Below, one piece after another: positions 1-8,612 of a stretch of DNA of 64,000 bases; within the stretch, counting starts at the first letter, position 1, and each line of letters opens with the position of its first letter. Under the pieces are notes generated by a model. It saw nothing but the letters and a program-made list of their open reading frames with translations, was not told where the DNA came from and ran no database searches. A program made the translations under genes and the position numbers. The stretch lies in assembly GCA_022446795.1 (NCBI GenBank), contig JAKVBX010000008.1, positions 23,446 to 87,445 on the forward strand. Direction: 5' to 3'. This stretch comes from Phycisphaerales bacterium. Its GTDB lineage: Bacteria > Planctomycetota > Phycisphaerae > Phycisphaerales > SM1A02.

Positions 1-584
1 GCGACACAGGGGATGGCCAGGGCCAGCCCCATCAAGGTCGTGACCAGCGCCATGCTGATGTTCGCCGCCAACTGTTCGTAGTTGGATCCGCCGCTCATGG
101 ACATGGACTCGAAGGCGCCGACCATGCCGATGACCGTTCCGAGCAGACCCAGCAGGGGCGAGATCGTACCGATCACGCCCAGTCCGTCTGTCGATCGGTA
201 GAGCCTCGCAGCCTGGTCCTGCCCCGCTTCCTCGATGGCGTTCTTGATCTCGAAGACCCCGAACGCGGATGCCTGGTACCGCGATAGTCCGGCCGACAGC
301 ACCCGGGTCAGGAACGAGTCATTCGCAGGATCCATGCAGTAGGCCGTGGCCCCCTCGATGTCTCCTGCCAGGAGTCGCTCATCGACTTCCTTGAGTTGCT
401 GGGCCGGCAACAGTGTCGGCCGACGAATCTGGATGAAGTGCACGATGCACAACGCCAGCGCGATGATGCTCAAGGCAATGATGATGAATCCGACCGGGCC
501 ACCATCCATGACGGTGTCCCACCACGTGCGTGCCGCCGCGGCATCAGGATTCACGGTGCCAAGCATGACATGAACAACTGTCAT
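1..584 (-). CDS. MotA/TolQ/ExbB-type proton channel protein, partial (C-terminus beyond window)
   Basis: Translating the minus strand from the ATG at 584 gives 194 open codons that run off the left edge, so the C-terminus is missing. A membrane segment lies at residues 31-51. A Gly/Leu/Thr-rich stretch typical of ExbB/TolQ TM2 follows at about 131-154 (with SPLLGLLGTVIGMV), and the start of TM3 (ALVTTLMGLALAIPV) is at the edge. Family knowledge: these proteins form the proton-driven stator with ExbD/TolR. The start overlaps the stop of the upstream gene by 4 bp (ATGA), so it is the third gene of an operon whose first gene has a TonB-like anchor. An exbD-like gene would be expected just left of the window. 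The family is clear; the exact subfamily is not. Confidence 0.85.
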   Translation of the reverse strand, partial: MTVVHVMLGTVNPDAAAARTWWDTVMDGGPVGFIIIALSIIALALCIVHFIQIRRPTLLPAQQLKEVDERLLAGDIEGATAYCMDPANDSFLTRVLSAGLSRYQASAFGVFEIKNAIEEAGQDQAARLYRSTDGLGVIGTISPLLGLLGTVIGMVGAFESMSMSGGSNYEQLAANISMALVTTLMGLALAIPCV

Positions 585-1705
585 CGGGCGTCTGCCTCCT
601 TTGCTGTGACCGCGCCGAGTGGATCACTCGTGCGATTCACAGGATGATTGGGATACGTTCTCTTCAATTCGGCCTCGAGACGCATGGCGGCCTTCAAATC
701 GCCTTGCGCGGCCAGTTCGCGGGCCATGATAGCCAGCGCTACCCCTGCCAGATATGGATGTGACCGGCCGTGCCGGGCCGGCAACCACGCCAGTTCGACC
801 AGGCCCTGCCGGCGAAGTCCTTCGCCGGGTTCCAACAGCAGCGACGTTCCGAGCATGTACCGGAACAGCGGCTCCTGCCAGTCATCCCGTCGCGACAACT
901 GGTGGCGAAGATCGCCCTGGGCTGATCGTCGGGCTGTTGACGAAGCGCGTCGAGATTCGATGGCCAGCCTCAGCACGTTTGGCAACGACGAGTCACCACC
1001 CCCGGTTTCGGTTTCGGAAGAAGGCGTTTCGACACTGTCCGGGATCGTGCCGCCGGCATGTTCCGCCAGGATGCGATAGCCCTCGGCGATATTCGCGAGT
1101 CGCTCGTCACCACCGGACTTCCACTGCTCCAACTGCTGGATGAGCCTGGTTGTCGACACCTGGTCGGTCCAGGGCGGCGCCAGGAACACGCAGAGCGAAG
1201 TGGCCTCGTCATACACGGGCACGAGATCGTCGTAGCGATCCGACTTGATCCCCAGCCGCCGCAACCGCGCCGTCTCCAATGCCGGCAGGTAGGCCTCCAG
1301 GATCGCGCCACGATTGAGCCGGGACCGAAGCAGTCCCTCCGCAATGATCAGGTCGGTCTCGCCCCGTCGTTCGGGCGAGGCCACGAAGAGCCGTTCGAAG
1401 ATCGGTTCCGCCAGGGCCGCATCACCACGCTGCAGTCGTGATCGAGCCCGCCAGATATCCTCCGCACGCTTCATCCGCTCGGTCATGGAACCGGGGGTCG
1501 CCGCGGCGGAGTCAAAGCGGACGGCCCGGATCACATCCCAGGCCACCTGCCGACGCTTGCCATCGAGGGTCTCGATCCGCAGGGCGGAGTCATCCGAGGC
1601 CTGGATGGTCCCGGTCAATTCACCCTGTCCATCCCGCAGCACGACGACATCTGCCGCCATGGCCGACGAGACCAGGAACACGATGATGAGAAGACCCAGC
1701 CTCAT
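581..1705 (-). CDS. Secreted protein of unknown function with N-terminal beta module
   Basis: 374 residues. A signal peptide ends near residue 17 (SSAMA-AD). Residues 19-64 form a short beta-rich module (L-x-G-x3-L-x-G-x-I-x-A-SDD) that closely resembles the N-terminal module of the serine protease encoded at 15465-16412. The rest is Arg/Leu/Ala-rich and helical, looking like tetratricopeptide-type scaffolding, with no catalytic motif that I recognise. It overlaps its neighbours by 4 bp on both sides (VWA protein upstream, ExbB-like channel downstream), so it is translationally coupled inside an energised-envelope operon and probably acts in the periplasm with them. Function unknown. Confidence 0.75.
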   Translation of the reverse strand: MRLGLLIIVFLVSSAMAADVVVLRDGQGELTGTIQASDDSALRIETLDGKRRQVAWDVIRAVRFDSAAATPGSMTERMKRAEDIWRARSRLQRGDAALAEPIFERLFVASPERRGETDLIIAEGLLRSRLNRGAILEAYLPALETARLRRLGIKSDRYDDLVPVYDEATSLCVFLAPPWTDQVSTTRLIQQLEQWKSGGDERLANIAEGYRILAEHAGGTIPDSVETPSSETETGGGDSSLPNVLRLAIESRRASSTARRSAQGDLRHQLSRRDDWQEPLFRYMLGTSLLLEPGEGLRRQGLVELAWLPARHGRSHPYLAGVALAIMARELAAQGDLKAAMRLEAELKRTYPNHPVNRTSDPLGAVTAKEADAR

Positions 1706-2646
1706 CGAACCGCCCTCGCCGGGACAAACCGGTAGGTGCCATCCGAATCGCGGGCGATCTGCTCCAGGAGCGCCTGGCTCTCGTCATTGGCGAAGGCAAT
1801 CGTGTTGATGACCGCGGGCCGGCGGATCTTGTTCAGCTTGGCCACGTCGGCTGCGGTCATGCTGTTGATCTGGCCATCCGTCAGGAAGAAGATCACATCC
1901 GGAGGAGGATCCAGCGAGAAGACCTCCTTGAAGGACCCGTATGGGAAAGTCCCGCCGGAGGCCGTGATCTCGTCAATCCAGTTGGTCACCGCCCGAACCT
2001 GGGTCCGACGAGCACGCAACCAGCCGGTCTGGAACGGCGGCATCGCCATGCGATCGGAATAGAACACGACGACGAACTCGGCATAGTCCGGCAGTTCACG
2101 CAGCGATCGCTTGAGTTCATCCTGGGCCTGCGTAAGACGGGCGTTGGCCATCGAGCCGGATCGATCGACGATATAGGCGAAGCGTCGACCTTCGCTGGCG
2201 ATACCGAAGAAGGACGCCGCCCCACCGGCACCGCCAAGGGCCCCTCGGCCACTGACGCCACCCTGCCCGGACCCACCCAGGGTCGGCGTGGCTCCCACGT
2301 CCGATTCAGAGAGTTCCGCGGCCGACGACTCCTCGGGCGCCGCAGTGTCGGGCTCAAGCACCGAATCCAGTTCGGACCAGGACTCGGGGTCCGGCTCTGA
2401 CAGGTCGGTCTCGGTCAGGCTGGTCAGTTCCTCGACCGTTCGTATGGTCGGAAACTCCATGACCATCTCGACCACCTGGGGCGGTGGCGGCTCCCGCTCG
2501 ATCAGGTGCAGGTAGATCATGACCCCGATATGGACGACCACCGAAAGCCCGGCACCAATGCCCAACAGTTGCCAGAATCGCCGCTTGGCCACCTCTCGGC
2601 GAAGCCACTCGGCCTGGTCAACCTGGATGCGGTCACGGGAGGGCAT
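1702..2646 (-). CDS. VWA-domain protein with TonB-like membrane anchor
   Basis: 314 residues. Order: basic cytoplasmic N-terminus (1-23), one membrane helix (about 27-47) containing S35-VVV-H39, a Pro run at 53-56, an acidic Ser/Glu/Asp-rich stretch (70-120), a Gly-rich linker (124-144), and a von Willebrand A domain from about 154 to the end. MIDAS residues are visible: DRSGS at 161-165, a Thr in a TASGG turn, and Asp in FFLTDG. S-x3-H in the membrane helix is the TonB signature needed for ExbB/ExbD coupling. Start: ATG preceded by GAGG five bases upstream. First gene of an operon ending in an ExbB-like channel. Likely a periplasmic-facing VWA effector energised by the proton channel; the target is unknown. 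Confidence 0.82.
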   Translation of the reverse strand: MPSRDRIQVDQAEWLRREVAKRRFWQLLGIGAGLSVVVHIGVMIYLHLIEREPPPPQVVEMVMEFPTIRTVEELTSLTETDLSEPDPESWSELDSVLEPDTAAPEESSAAELSESDVGATPTLGGSGQGGVSGRGALGGAGGAASFFGIASEGRRFAYIVDRSGSMANARLTQAQDELKRSLRELPDYAEFVVVFYSDRMAMPPFQTGWLRARRTQVRAVTNWIDEITASGGTFPYGSFKEVFSLDPPPDVIFFLTDGQINSMTAADVAKLNKIRRPAVINTIAFANDESQALLEQIARDSDGTYRFVPARAVR

Positions 2647-2797
2647 GGAGACCTCGAAAAAGCCACGGAGCGAATCTTCGATACGCTCCTCCCAGCCTAC
2701 TCGTTCTCTCTGCCGGCGTCCGCCTCACGGCCTGCACGACCGCGATGGCCCCTGGGGCTGCCACCCTCGGTAGCACCCACCGAGAATCTCATTCGCC

Positions 2798-2826
2798 TTG
2801 ACCCCCCCGGCGGTTGCGGGTCCAAT
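2798..2826 (+). promoter_or_regulatory. Candidate promoter of pyrH-frr
   Basis: TTGACC (2798-2803), a 17-base spacer, then TCCAAT (2821-2826). The start site would fall just before the GGAAGGAA ribosome-binding site of pyrH, giving a very short leader. Pattern-based only. Confidence 0.35.
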
Positions 2827-2845
2827 GCCAATGGAAGGAAATGAA

Positions 2846-3595
2846 ATGCCCGGCCAGTCCCCGTACCGCAGAGTACTGCTCAAGATCAGTGGCGAGAGCC
2901 TGTGCCAGGCCGATCAGTCGGGAATCGACCCCGAGGCCCTGAGCCACATCGCTTCCGAGATTGCCGACGCCGCCTCCAGCGGCACCCAGATCGCGGTCGT
3001 CACCGGCGGCGGCAACATCATCCGGGGTGCCGACCTGGCCGCCCGCCTCAAGATTGATCAGTCAACGGCGGACTACATGGGCATGCTCGGCACCGTGATG
3101 AACGGCATGGCCCTGAAGGAACGCCTTGAGCAACTCGGCCAACCGGCACGCCTGATGTCGGCGATCGATCTTCCGGCCCTCGCCGAGTCATTCATCCGCA
3201 AGCGGGCCCTGCGACACCTCGACAAGGGTCGCGTCGTCATCCTCGCCGCGGGCACGGGCAATCCCTTCTTTACGACCGACACCTGCGCCTCGCTCCGAGC
3301 CACCGAGCTCAACTGCGATGTGCTCCTGAAGGCCACGAAGGTCGACGGGATCTACACGAGCGATCCCAAGAAGAACCCCAACGCCCAGAAATTCGATCGG
3401 CTGACGTTCCGTGAAGCCGTCGACCGGAAGCTCGGCGTCATGGATATCACCGCCATGTCCATGTGCATGGAACAGGACCTGCCCATCATCGTGTTCAACT
3501 ACCACGAGTCCGGCAACATTCGCCGGGTCGTCGATGGTGAAATGATCGGGACACTCGTGACCGGATCCGAGACCAATGAGTCGGTCACCAAGTAG
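2846..3595 (+). CDS. pyrH: UMP kinase
   Basis: 249 residues, normal for bacterial PyrH. It phosphorylates UMP to UDP with ATP in cytosolic pyrimidine synthesis and belongs to the amino-acid-kinase fold. Seen: LLKISGES near the N-terminus, the Gly-rich VVTGGGNIIRG loop, and the LKATKVDGIYTSDPKK segment characteristic of the family. The ATG at 2846 is chosen because GGAAGGAA ends five bases before it; an in-frame start at 2798 has no such site. It is followed 53 bp later by frr, the common pyrH-frr pair, although rpsB and tsf, which often precede it, are absent here. It is divergent from the VWA operon. Confidence 0.97.
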   Translation: MPGQSPYRRVLLKISGESLCQADQSGIDPEALSHIASEIADAASSGTQIAVVTGGGNIIRGADLAARLKIDQSTADYMGMLGTVMNGMALKERLEQLGQPARLMSAIDLPALAESFIRKRALRHLDKGRVVILAAGTGNPFFTTDTCASLRATELNCDVLLKATKVDGIYTSDPKKNPNAQKFDRLTFREAVDRKLGVMDITAMSMCMEQDLPIIVFNYHESGNIRRVVDGEMIGTLVTGSETNESVTK

Positions 3596-3648
3596 ATCCG
3601 TCAGAACCGGCACTGGCACCAACTGAATCACGCTCCGCGAGAGAAATC

Positions 3649-4215
3649 ATGAACGACAAGGCGATCCTGAACAGCACGAAAGACGGCATGAACAAGGCAC
3701 TGGAGTACCTGGGACGGGAACTCCGGGGCGTGCGGACAGGACGGGCCACGACCGCGCTCATCGAGTACGTCAAGGTGGACTATTACGGATCGAATACCGA
3801 TCTCCGTGACCTCGCGGCGATCAGCGTTCCCGAGCCGACCCTCCTGATGGTGAAGCCCTTCGACCCCTCCGTCAAAGGCAGCATCGCCAAGGCCGTCGAG
3901 GCCGCCGAACTGGGACTCAATCCGATGGTGGATGGCGACACGATCAGGATTTCCGTGCCGGCACCGTCGGCGGAGCGACGCGCTCAGCTCGCTTCCCAGG
4001 CCAAGAAGATGGGCGAGGAGTCCAAGGTCGCCGTTCGTAATGAACGCCGCGATGCGCTCAAGCAGATCGACACCCTCATCAAGGACAAGTCGAACTCGAT
4101 GTCAGAGGACCAGGGCAAGGTCGCCAAGTCCAACATCGATGACATGACCAAGGACAACATCAGCCAGATCGACAAGATCGTGTCGAAGAAGGTTGAAGAG
4201 ATCACGACGCTCTGA
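3649..4215 (+). CDS. frr: Ribosome recycling factor
   Basis: 188 residues, the usual RRF length. It splits post-termination ribosomes together with EF-G. Seen: the N-terminal helix with LGRELRGVRTGRATTALIE, the DLAAISVPEPTLLMVKPFD core of domain II, and the C-terminal helical RRDALKQID and long Lys-rich helix. The start has a GAGAG purine run upstream. It lies 53 bp downstream of pyrH and converges on rpoN with only 19 bp between the stop codons; no clear hairpin terminator is visible there. Confidence 0.97.
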   Translation: MNDKAILNSTKDGMNKALEYLGRELRGVRTGRATTALIEYVKVDYYGSNTDLRDLAAISVPEPTLLMVKPFDPSVKGSIAKAVEAAELGLNPMVDGDTIRISVPAPSAERRAQLASQAKKMGEESKVAVRNERRDALKQIDTLIKDKSNSMSEDQGKVAKSNIDDMTKDNISQIDKIVSKKVEEITTL

Positions 4216-4234
4216 AGCCCGTGGTCCAGCGAAC

Positions 4235-5752
4235 CTAGTATTCCTTGCGCAGTCGACCGGGTGGAATACCCAGCTGGTGCCGGTACTTCACAACGGTCCG
4301 GCGGGCGATGTCGATGCCCTTTTCCTTGAGCGCCGCGGCAATCGCCTCATCGCTGAGCGGATGGGACTTGTCCTCCCCATCCACGATTTCCTGCAGCACG
4401 GCCTTCACGGCCTCCCAGCTCATGTTGTCGCCGCTGGCCGTCTCCGTCCCGCCCGAGAAGAACCGCCGCAGTGGAACGATGCCGCGTGGCGTCTGGACCC
4501 ACTTGTCCGAGACGGCCCGGCTCACGGTCGCCACGTGGATGCCCAGTTGCTCGGCCACTTCGACCATCGGCAGTGGCTTGAGGTTCTGCGGGCCCACGTC
4601 GAAGAACTCACGCTGACGACTCAGGACGACGTTGACCACCCGGAGCAGGGAGTTCTTCCGCTGGTTGATCGACTCGATGATCCAGCGGGCGTTGCCCACG
4701 CTCCGGCTGAGAATCTCGCGGGCCGCCTTGTCGACGCTCTTGTCCTTGGACATCTCCTCGTAGCGAGGTGACACGCGAAGCGGCGGAATGACCCCATCGC
4801 ACAGCGCCGCGACATACTCGTCGCGTTCCTCGTCGTACTCCACGATGACATCGGGGAGGATCGGCGTGACTTCCTCGTTGACGAGATTGCGCCCCGGCGC
4901 CAGGTCGAGCCGGTGCATCAAACTCTTGGCCTCCAGGACCCGTTCCATGCTCAGGTCAGTGTCCTGGACGATCCGTGGAAGTCGGTTCTGAACAAGATCA
5001 TCAAGGTGATCCTCGATCAGGCAGTGAACATCGAGCCACCCCTGGTCATTCTCGCCGTCATCGAGCCGGCGGTAGGCCTCCGCCTGCAACAGCAGACATT
5101 CCTTGAAACTCCGGGCCGCAAGCCCCGGGGGTTCGACCCAATGGTGGATCGCTTCCAGGGCTTTCTCCAGGACTTCCAGGGTCAGACCGGCGCCTTCGGC
5201 AGTGCCGCCTCGCTGCTCAAGAATGGTCTCCAGGTCCACTTCCAGCAGCCCCTCGTCATTGAGGTACTCCAGGATGACTCGCCCGGCCTGCGCCACGGGT
5301 TCGGGGACCTCGGCAAAGGTCCACTGGTGGAGGACCTGTTCCGCGAGTCGTTCCCCGCGGGCGGTGATGTTCGCCATCGCGTCCATCTTGCCGTCGCGTT
5401 CGCCGGCCATCCGCGATGGCGAGTAGCTTCCGGAGGAGTACTCGTTGTCGAAGGCCTCGCTGTAGGTCTTCTCCATCGACTCCAGGCGTGCGAAGTCGTC
5501 CGCGCCATCCGCCGTGGTGTCCCCCACCACCATCTCGCGACTCTCGATCTCGCCATCCTGGTCAGCCGGGGACGGACCCGCCGCTTCCTCCTCGTTGATC
5601 TCCAGCGCGATGTTGGATTCCAGTTCCTGGTCGATTCGCTCCTGCAACGCCAGCGTGGGCATCTGCAGGATCTCCATCGACTGGATCATCCGCGGGCTCA
5701 GCTTCATCTGCTGGCCGAGCTTCATCTGCTGTGAGGTTTCGAAACGCATCAT
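4235..5752 (-). CDS. rpoN: RNA polymerase sigma-54 factor
   Basis: 505 residues from the ATG at 5752. Region I is intact (Gln/Leu-rich, RFETSQQMKLGQQ at the N-terminus). An acidic region II follows (GlnGlu/Asp-rich around 60-110), then the core-binding region, the HTH (PMVEVAEQLGIHVATVSRAV), and the RpoN box IARRTVVKYRHQLGI close to the C-terminus. The start at 5752 has GGAG eight bases upstream; an in-frame GTG at 5779 and a second ATG at 5749 are alternatives. It implies sigma-54 promoters and enhancer-binding activators elsewhere; none of the latter is in the window. A TATGAT hexamer at 5794-5799 could be its own promoter. Confidence 0.96.
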   Translation of the reverse strand: MMRFETSQQMKLGQQMKLSPRMIQSMEILQMPTLALQERIDQELESNIALEINEEEAAGPSPADQDGEIESREMVVGDTTADGADDFARLESMEKTYSEAFDNEYSSGSYSPSRMAGERDGKMDAMANITARGERLAEQVLHQWTFAEVPEPVAQAGRVILEYLNDEGLLEVDLETILEQRGGTAEGAGLTLEVLEKALEAIHHWVEPPGLAARSFKECLLLQAEAYRRLDDGENDQGWLDVHCLIEDHLDDLVQNRLPRIVQDTDLSMERVLEAKSLMHRLDLAPGRNLVNEEVTPILPDVIVEYDEERDEYVAALCDGVIPPLRVSPRYEEMSKDKSVDKAAREILSRSVGNARWIIESINQRKNSLLRVVNVVLSRQREFFDVGPQNLKPLPMVEVAEQLGIHVATVSRAVSDKWVQTPRGIVPLRRFFSGGTETASGDNMSWEAVKAVLQEIVDGEDKSHPLSDEAIAAALKEKGIDIARRTVVKYRHQLGIPPGRLRKEY

Positions 5753-5793
5753 GCGGCTCGCTCCGGCGGCCCGTGTCACGGGACCATACGAAC

Positions 5794-5799
5794 ATCATA
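5794..5799 (-). promoter_or_regulatory. Candidate -10 element of rpoN
   Basis: TATGAT on the minus strand about 40 bases upstream of the rpoN ATG, in the 107-bp gap after recR. No convincing -35. Confidence 0.3.
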
Positions 5800-5859
5800 G
5801 TCCGCCCCTGCCTCAGGACACGGGGGCGATTGGCTGGTAACCGAGAAGAGTCCTGCTGA

Positions 5860-6498
5860 TCAAAATCCCTGCCGGCCGTGTATGGCATCGGCCAGAACGG
5901 CATTGTTCGCGAACTCCAACTGGGATCCGCTGGGAAGTCCTCTTGCCAGGCGTGTCACCTTGACCTCCCGGCGAGCCAGTTCGTCCCCCAGGTACAGCGT
6001 CGTACTGTCACCCTCGAGATTGGGATTCAACCCGAGAATGACCTCCTTGACCGCAACGCCCTGGGCGTTTCGCTCCGGGGTATCGATCCGTTCCAGGAGC
6101 GATGGCACCGTGAGATCCTCCGGGCCGACACCCGACAACGGATCGATTCGTCCAGCCAGGACGTGGTACACCCCCCGGAACATCCCCGCCCCTTCCAGGG
6201 TCATGAGGTCGCCGGGCTGTTCGACGACCAGGATGGTCGAAGCATCACGGGAGGGATCGGCGCAGATTCGACACGGTTCGATGTCCGTCAACTGGAAGCA
6301 GATGCCGCAGCACGACACGTGCGTCTTGACGTCCTCGATCGCCGTGGCCAGTGCCCGGGCGTTGTCCTCCGTGTCCTTCAGCACGTGGAAGGCCAGCCGA
6401 GTCGCCGTCCGTCGGCCGATCCCGGGAAGCCGTTCGAACTCGCGGACCAGGCGGTCAACGGGTTCCGGGAATGCATGCAGTCCATCGCGACTCGCCAT
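5860..6498 (-). CDS. recR: Recombination protein RecR
   Basis: 212 residues. Binds DNA with RecO/RecF to load RecA at gaps. Seen: the helix-hairpin-helix LPGIGRRTATRLAFHVL near residues 24-40, a C4 zinc finger (CCGIC followed by PCRIC), and a Toprim domain (ILVVEQPGDLMTLE, then GVYHVLAGRIDPLSGVGPEDL). The ATG at 6498 is chosen, with GAGGAG seven bases upstream; a TTG one codon earlier is also open. It is last in the conserved dnaX-ybaB-recR order. Confidence 0.97.
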   Translation of the reverse strand: MASRDGLHAFPEPVDRLVREFERLPGIGRRTATRLAFHVLKDTEDNARALATAIEDVKTHVSCCGICFQLTDIEPCRICADPSRDASTILVVEQPGDLMTLEGAGMFRGVYHVLAGRIDPLSGVGPEDLTVPSLLERIDTPERNAQGVAVKEVILGLNPNLEGDSTTLYLGDELARREVKVTRLARGLPSGSQLEFANNAVLADAIHGRQGF

Positions 6499-6518
6499 CA
6501 ATACGCTCCTCGTATCGG

Positions 6519-6890
6519 TCAGGACCCCAGCAAACCACCCGGGGGCATCGGCAATCCCAGTTCACTGGCGGCCGCCGCCAGGTGCTGCTGCGCGGCATCC
6601 CGGGCCCGATCCATCGCGGTGTTCACCGCTCCGGCCACGAGTTCTTCCGCCATCCGGTGATCCTCGGGCGACGACGTATCGACCAGGCTCGACATCAAGG
6701 CGGGCTCGATGTGGACGGACTGGATCTTCATGTCGGCCGTCGCCACGACCTGCACGGCGCCACCGCCGGTCTCGGCCTCGACGCGAATGCCTGCCAACTC
6801 ATTCTTGACCTGCTCGAACTTGGCCTGCATCTTCGGCAGATCCTTCATCATCGAGGCCATTCCCGCGATGTTCTTCAATCCATCGAACAT
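6519..6890 (-). CDS. ybaB: YbaB/EbfC nucleoid-associated protein
   Basis: 123 residues. A small dimeric DNA-binding protein of the YbaB/EbfC family. Seen: N-terminal MFDGLKNIAGMASMMKD, a central helix ending in KNELAGIRVEAETGGG, the beta segment VVATADMKIQSVHIEP and the Ala-rich C-terminal helix. It sits 6 bp after dnaX and 20 bp before recR, the arrangement conserved across bacteria and linked to replication and repair. Confidence 0.95.
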   Translation of the reverse strand: MFDGLKNIAGMASMMKDLPKMQAKFEQVKNELAGIRVEAETGGGAVQVVATADMKIQSVHIEPALMSSLVDTSSPEDHRMAEELVAGAVNTAMDRARDAAQQHLAAAASELGLPMPPGGLLGS

Positions 6891-6896
6891 GGCTTC

Positions 6897-8612
6897 CTAC
6901 TCCTTTGTGTCATCTCGTGGCGCCACGTCGATGATGACGGCGCCCAACAGGTCCTCGGCCAGGCGAACACCGGGATCTTCGCGAATGGCCTCGGTGATCT
7001 TCCCGGGCTTGGCCTTGGGAACAGGCTCGGCCCTCACCTCACCTCGCGATTCACTCCCCGGATCGGTTCCCGCCTCGGTCTCGGGCTCGTCACCCAGGAT
7101 CTTGACGCGAGCGGGCGTACCGGCCGCACGGGTGATCATCTTGTTCAGCGACTCCACCTGGGTCCGCAGGAAGTCACCGCCGACCGCTGCACGGATCTTC
7201 AACTGCAGAACCCCGTCAGTGAAGTCGACCGGCTCGAAGGAGGCGATCTTCGCCCGTGCACTGGGGGTCGTGGCCAGTTCGTTCACGCGGGCCCAGAGTT
7301 CATCCTTGTCTCCCACCGCCGAGGTGGACGCCGGTGCCGTGGATGGCGACGGCTTGGGCGTGGCGGCTGGTGGTGGTTCCACCGGCCGCGATGCCTTGGC
7401 AGACGCCTTGGAAGACGCCTTGGCAGCCGGCTTGGCCGACGGCCGTTTCACCGCCGGAGCGGGCTCACGTTGCGTTTTTTTTTGCGTCCTAGTCGCCGGC
7501 GCCGTTCCCGACAGGATCGACTGGACATCAGCGAGGTTCTCCGCCAACGCCATTCGCACGATGGTCGTGTCGAAGACCGCGCGTGCCGAGGCCGAGAGCC
7601 TTGCGGCACGTGATGCATGTTCACACAGCGCCAGGAGATGAAGCACGCCCGGGGCATCCAGTCGAGCCGCCTGTGCAGCCAACTGATCGCGGGTGGCATC
7701 CGTGACCTCGATCAAATCGGAATCCTGCCCGCAAGTCACCATGATCAGGAGTGACCGCAGGGTCTCGATGAGACAGTCCATCGCCTGGTCGAGACTCGTT
7801 CCCTGCGACAGCAGTCCACCAGCCCGGGCCAGGGCCTCGCCCGGGTCACCATCGAGAATCGCCGCGAGGATGCCGCCCACCTGTTCCTGGTCGGGCAGAC
7901 CCAGCACTCGGTCCACGGCCCCCGCCTCAAGCGTCGACGTCCCCGTCGCGAGCAGTCGTTCCAGCACGCTCAGGGCATCGCGCATGGATCCGTTGCCCAG
8001 TTCCGCCACGCGGGCGATCGACTCGGTATCCGCTTCAACCCCTTCCTGCTGGAGTACCCCCTGGAGGTGCTCGACGATCATGGAACTGGGGATCGGGCGG
8101 AAATCAAACCGCTGGCAGCGACTCTGAATGGTCTGGAGCACCTTGTTGGGCTCCGTCGTGCACAGGATGAACTTCACGTGCTCGGGCGGTTCCTCCATGG
8201 TCTTCAGGAGCGTGTTGAACGACTCCGTCGTAAGCATGTGGACCTCGTCAATGATGTAGATCTTGTAGTCCGACCGGGCCGGTGACAGCCCCGCATTGGC
8301 AATCAGGTCACGGGCTTCCTGGACACCGCGATTGGAGGCCCCGTCGATCTCGATGACATCCAGGTCATCGCCCCGCATGATGGCATCCCGGATCGACTCG
8401 TCACCGTCCGCACTGCCCGCGAGGTTGATGGCGGCCGCCAGCAATCGCGCCATGGTCGTCTTCCCGACGCCACGGGTTCCGCAGAAGAGGTACGCATGAC
8501 CGATGCGATCGTTGTCGAGTGCCGTCTGCAGCGTCCGGGCGATCGTCTCCTGGCCGACGACTTCGTCGAAGGAACGTGATCGGTAACGGCGAGCAAGGAC
8601 GGTGTAGGTCAC
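6897..8612 (-). CDS. dnaX: DNA polymerase III subunit tau/gamma
   Basis: 571 residues. AAA+ clamp-loader ATPase. Seen: Walker A GTRGVGKT at 45-52, Walker B IYIIDEVHML at 118-127, the sensor region FILCTTEP, and the arginine-finger SRC motif (QSRCQRF). Domain III is followed by an Ala/Lys/Pro-rich linker (about 390-430) and a C-terminal domain. Two oddities: the four-Cys zinc module normally found between Walker A and the IEIDGAS segment is absent (no Cys between residues 58 and 90), and codons 377-380 read through nine A, a likely slippage site for making a gamma-like protein. The start is GTG with a poor ribosome-binding site, overlapping a small upstream frame by 4 bp. Confidence 0.95.
   Translation of the reverse strand: MTYTVLARRYRSRSFDEVVGQETIARTLQTALDNDRIGHAYLFCGTRGVGKTTMARLLAAAINLAGSADGDESIRDAIMRGDDLDVIEIDGASNRGVQEARDLIANAGLSPARSDYKIYIIDEVHMLTTESFNTLLKTMEEPPEHVKFILCTTEPNKVLQTIQSRCQRFDFRPIPSSMIVEHLQGVLQQEGVEADTESIARVAELGNGSMRDALSVLERLLATGTSTLEAGAVDRVLGLPDQEQVGGILAAILDGDPGEALARAGGLLSQGTSLDQAMDCLIETLRSLLIMVTCGQDSDLIEVTDATRDQLAAQAARLDAPGVLHLLALCEHASRAARLSASARAVFDTTIVRMALAENLADVQSILSGTAPATRTQKKTQREPAPAVKRPSAKPAAKASSKASAKASRPVEPPPAATPKPSPSTAPASTSAVGDKDELWARVNELATTPSARAKIASFEPVDFTDGVLQLKIRAAVGGDFLRTQVESLNKMITRAAGTPARVKILGDEPETEAGTDPGSESRGEVRAEPVPKAKPGKITEAIREDPGVRLAEDLLGAVIIDVAPRDDTKE
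7475..7484 (-). other. Slippery A9 tract in dnaX (candidate frameshift or transcription-slippage site)
   Basis: On the coding strand the frame is CAA AAA AAA ACG, nine A in a row, at codons 377-380. A -1 shift or one inserted A gives Asn-Ala-Thr then TGA (382 residues). A +1 shift or one lost A stops after eight further codons (387 residues). Both products would keep clamp-loader domains I-III only, like gamma of E. coli and Thermus. AGGA lies a few bases upstream. It is the longest A/T homopolymer I see in this GC-rich window. Confidence 0.6.

Noticed and set aside
4913..5734. 273-codon open frame opposite rpoN
   Set aside because: rpoN motifs are complete on the other strand; the frame has no recognisable domain.
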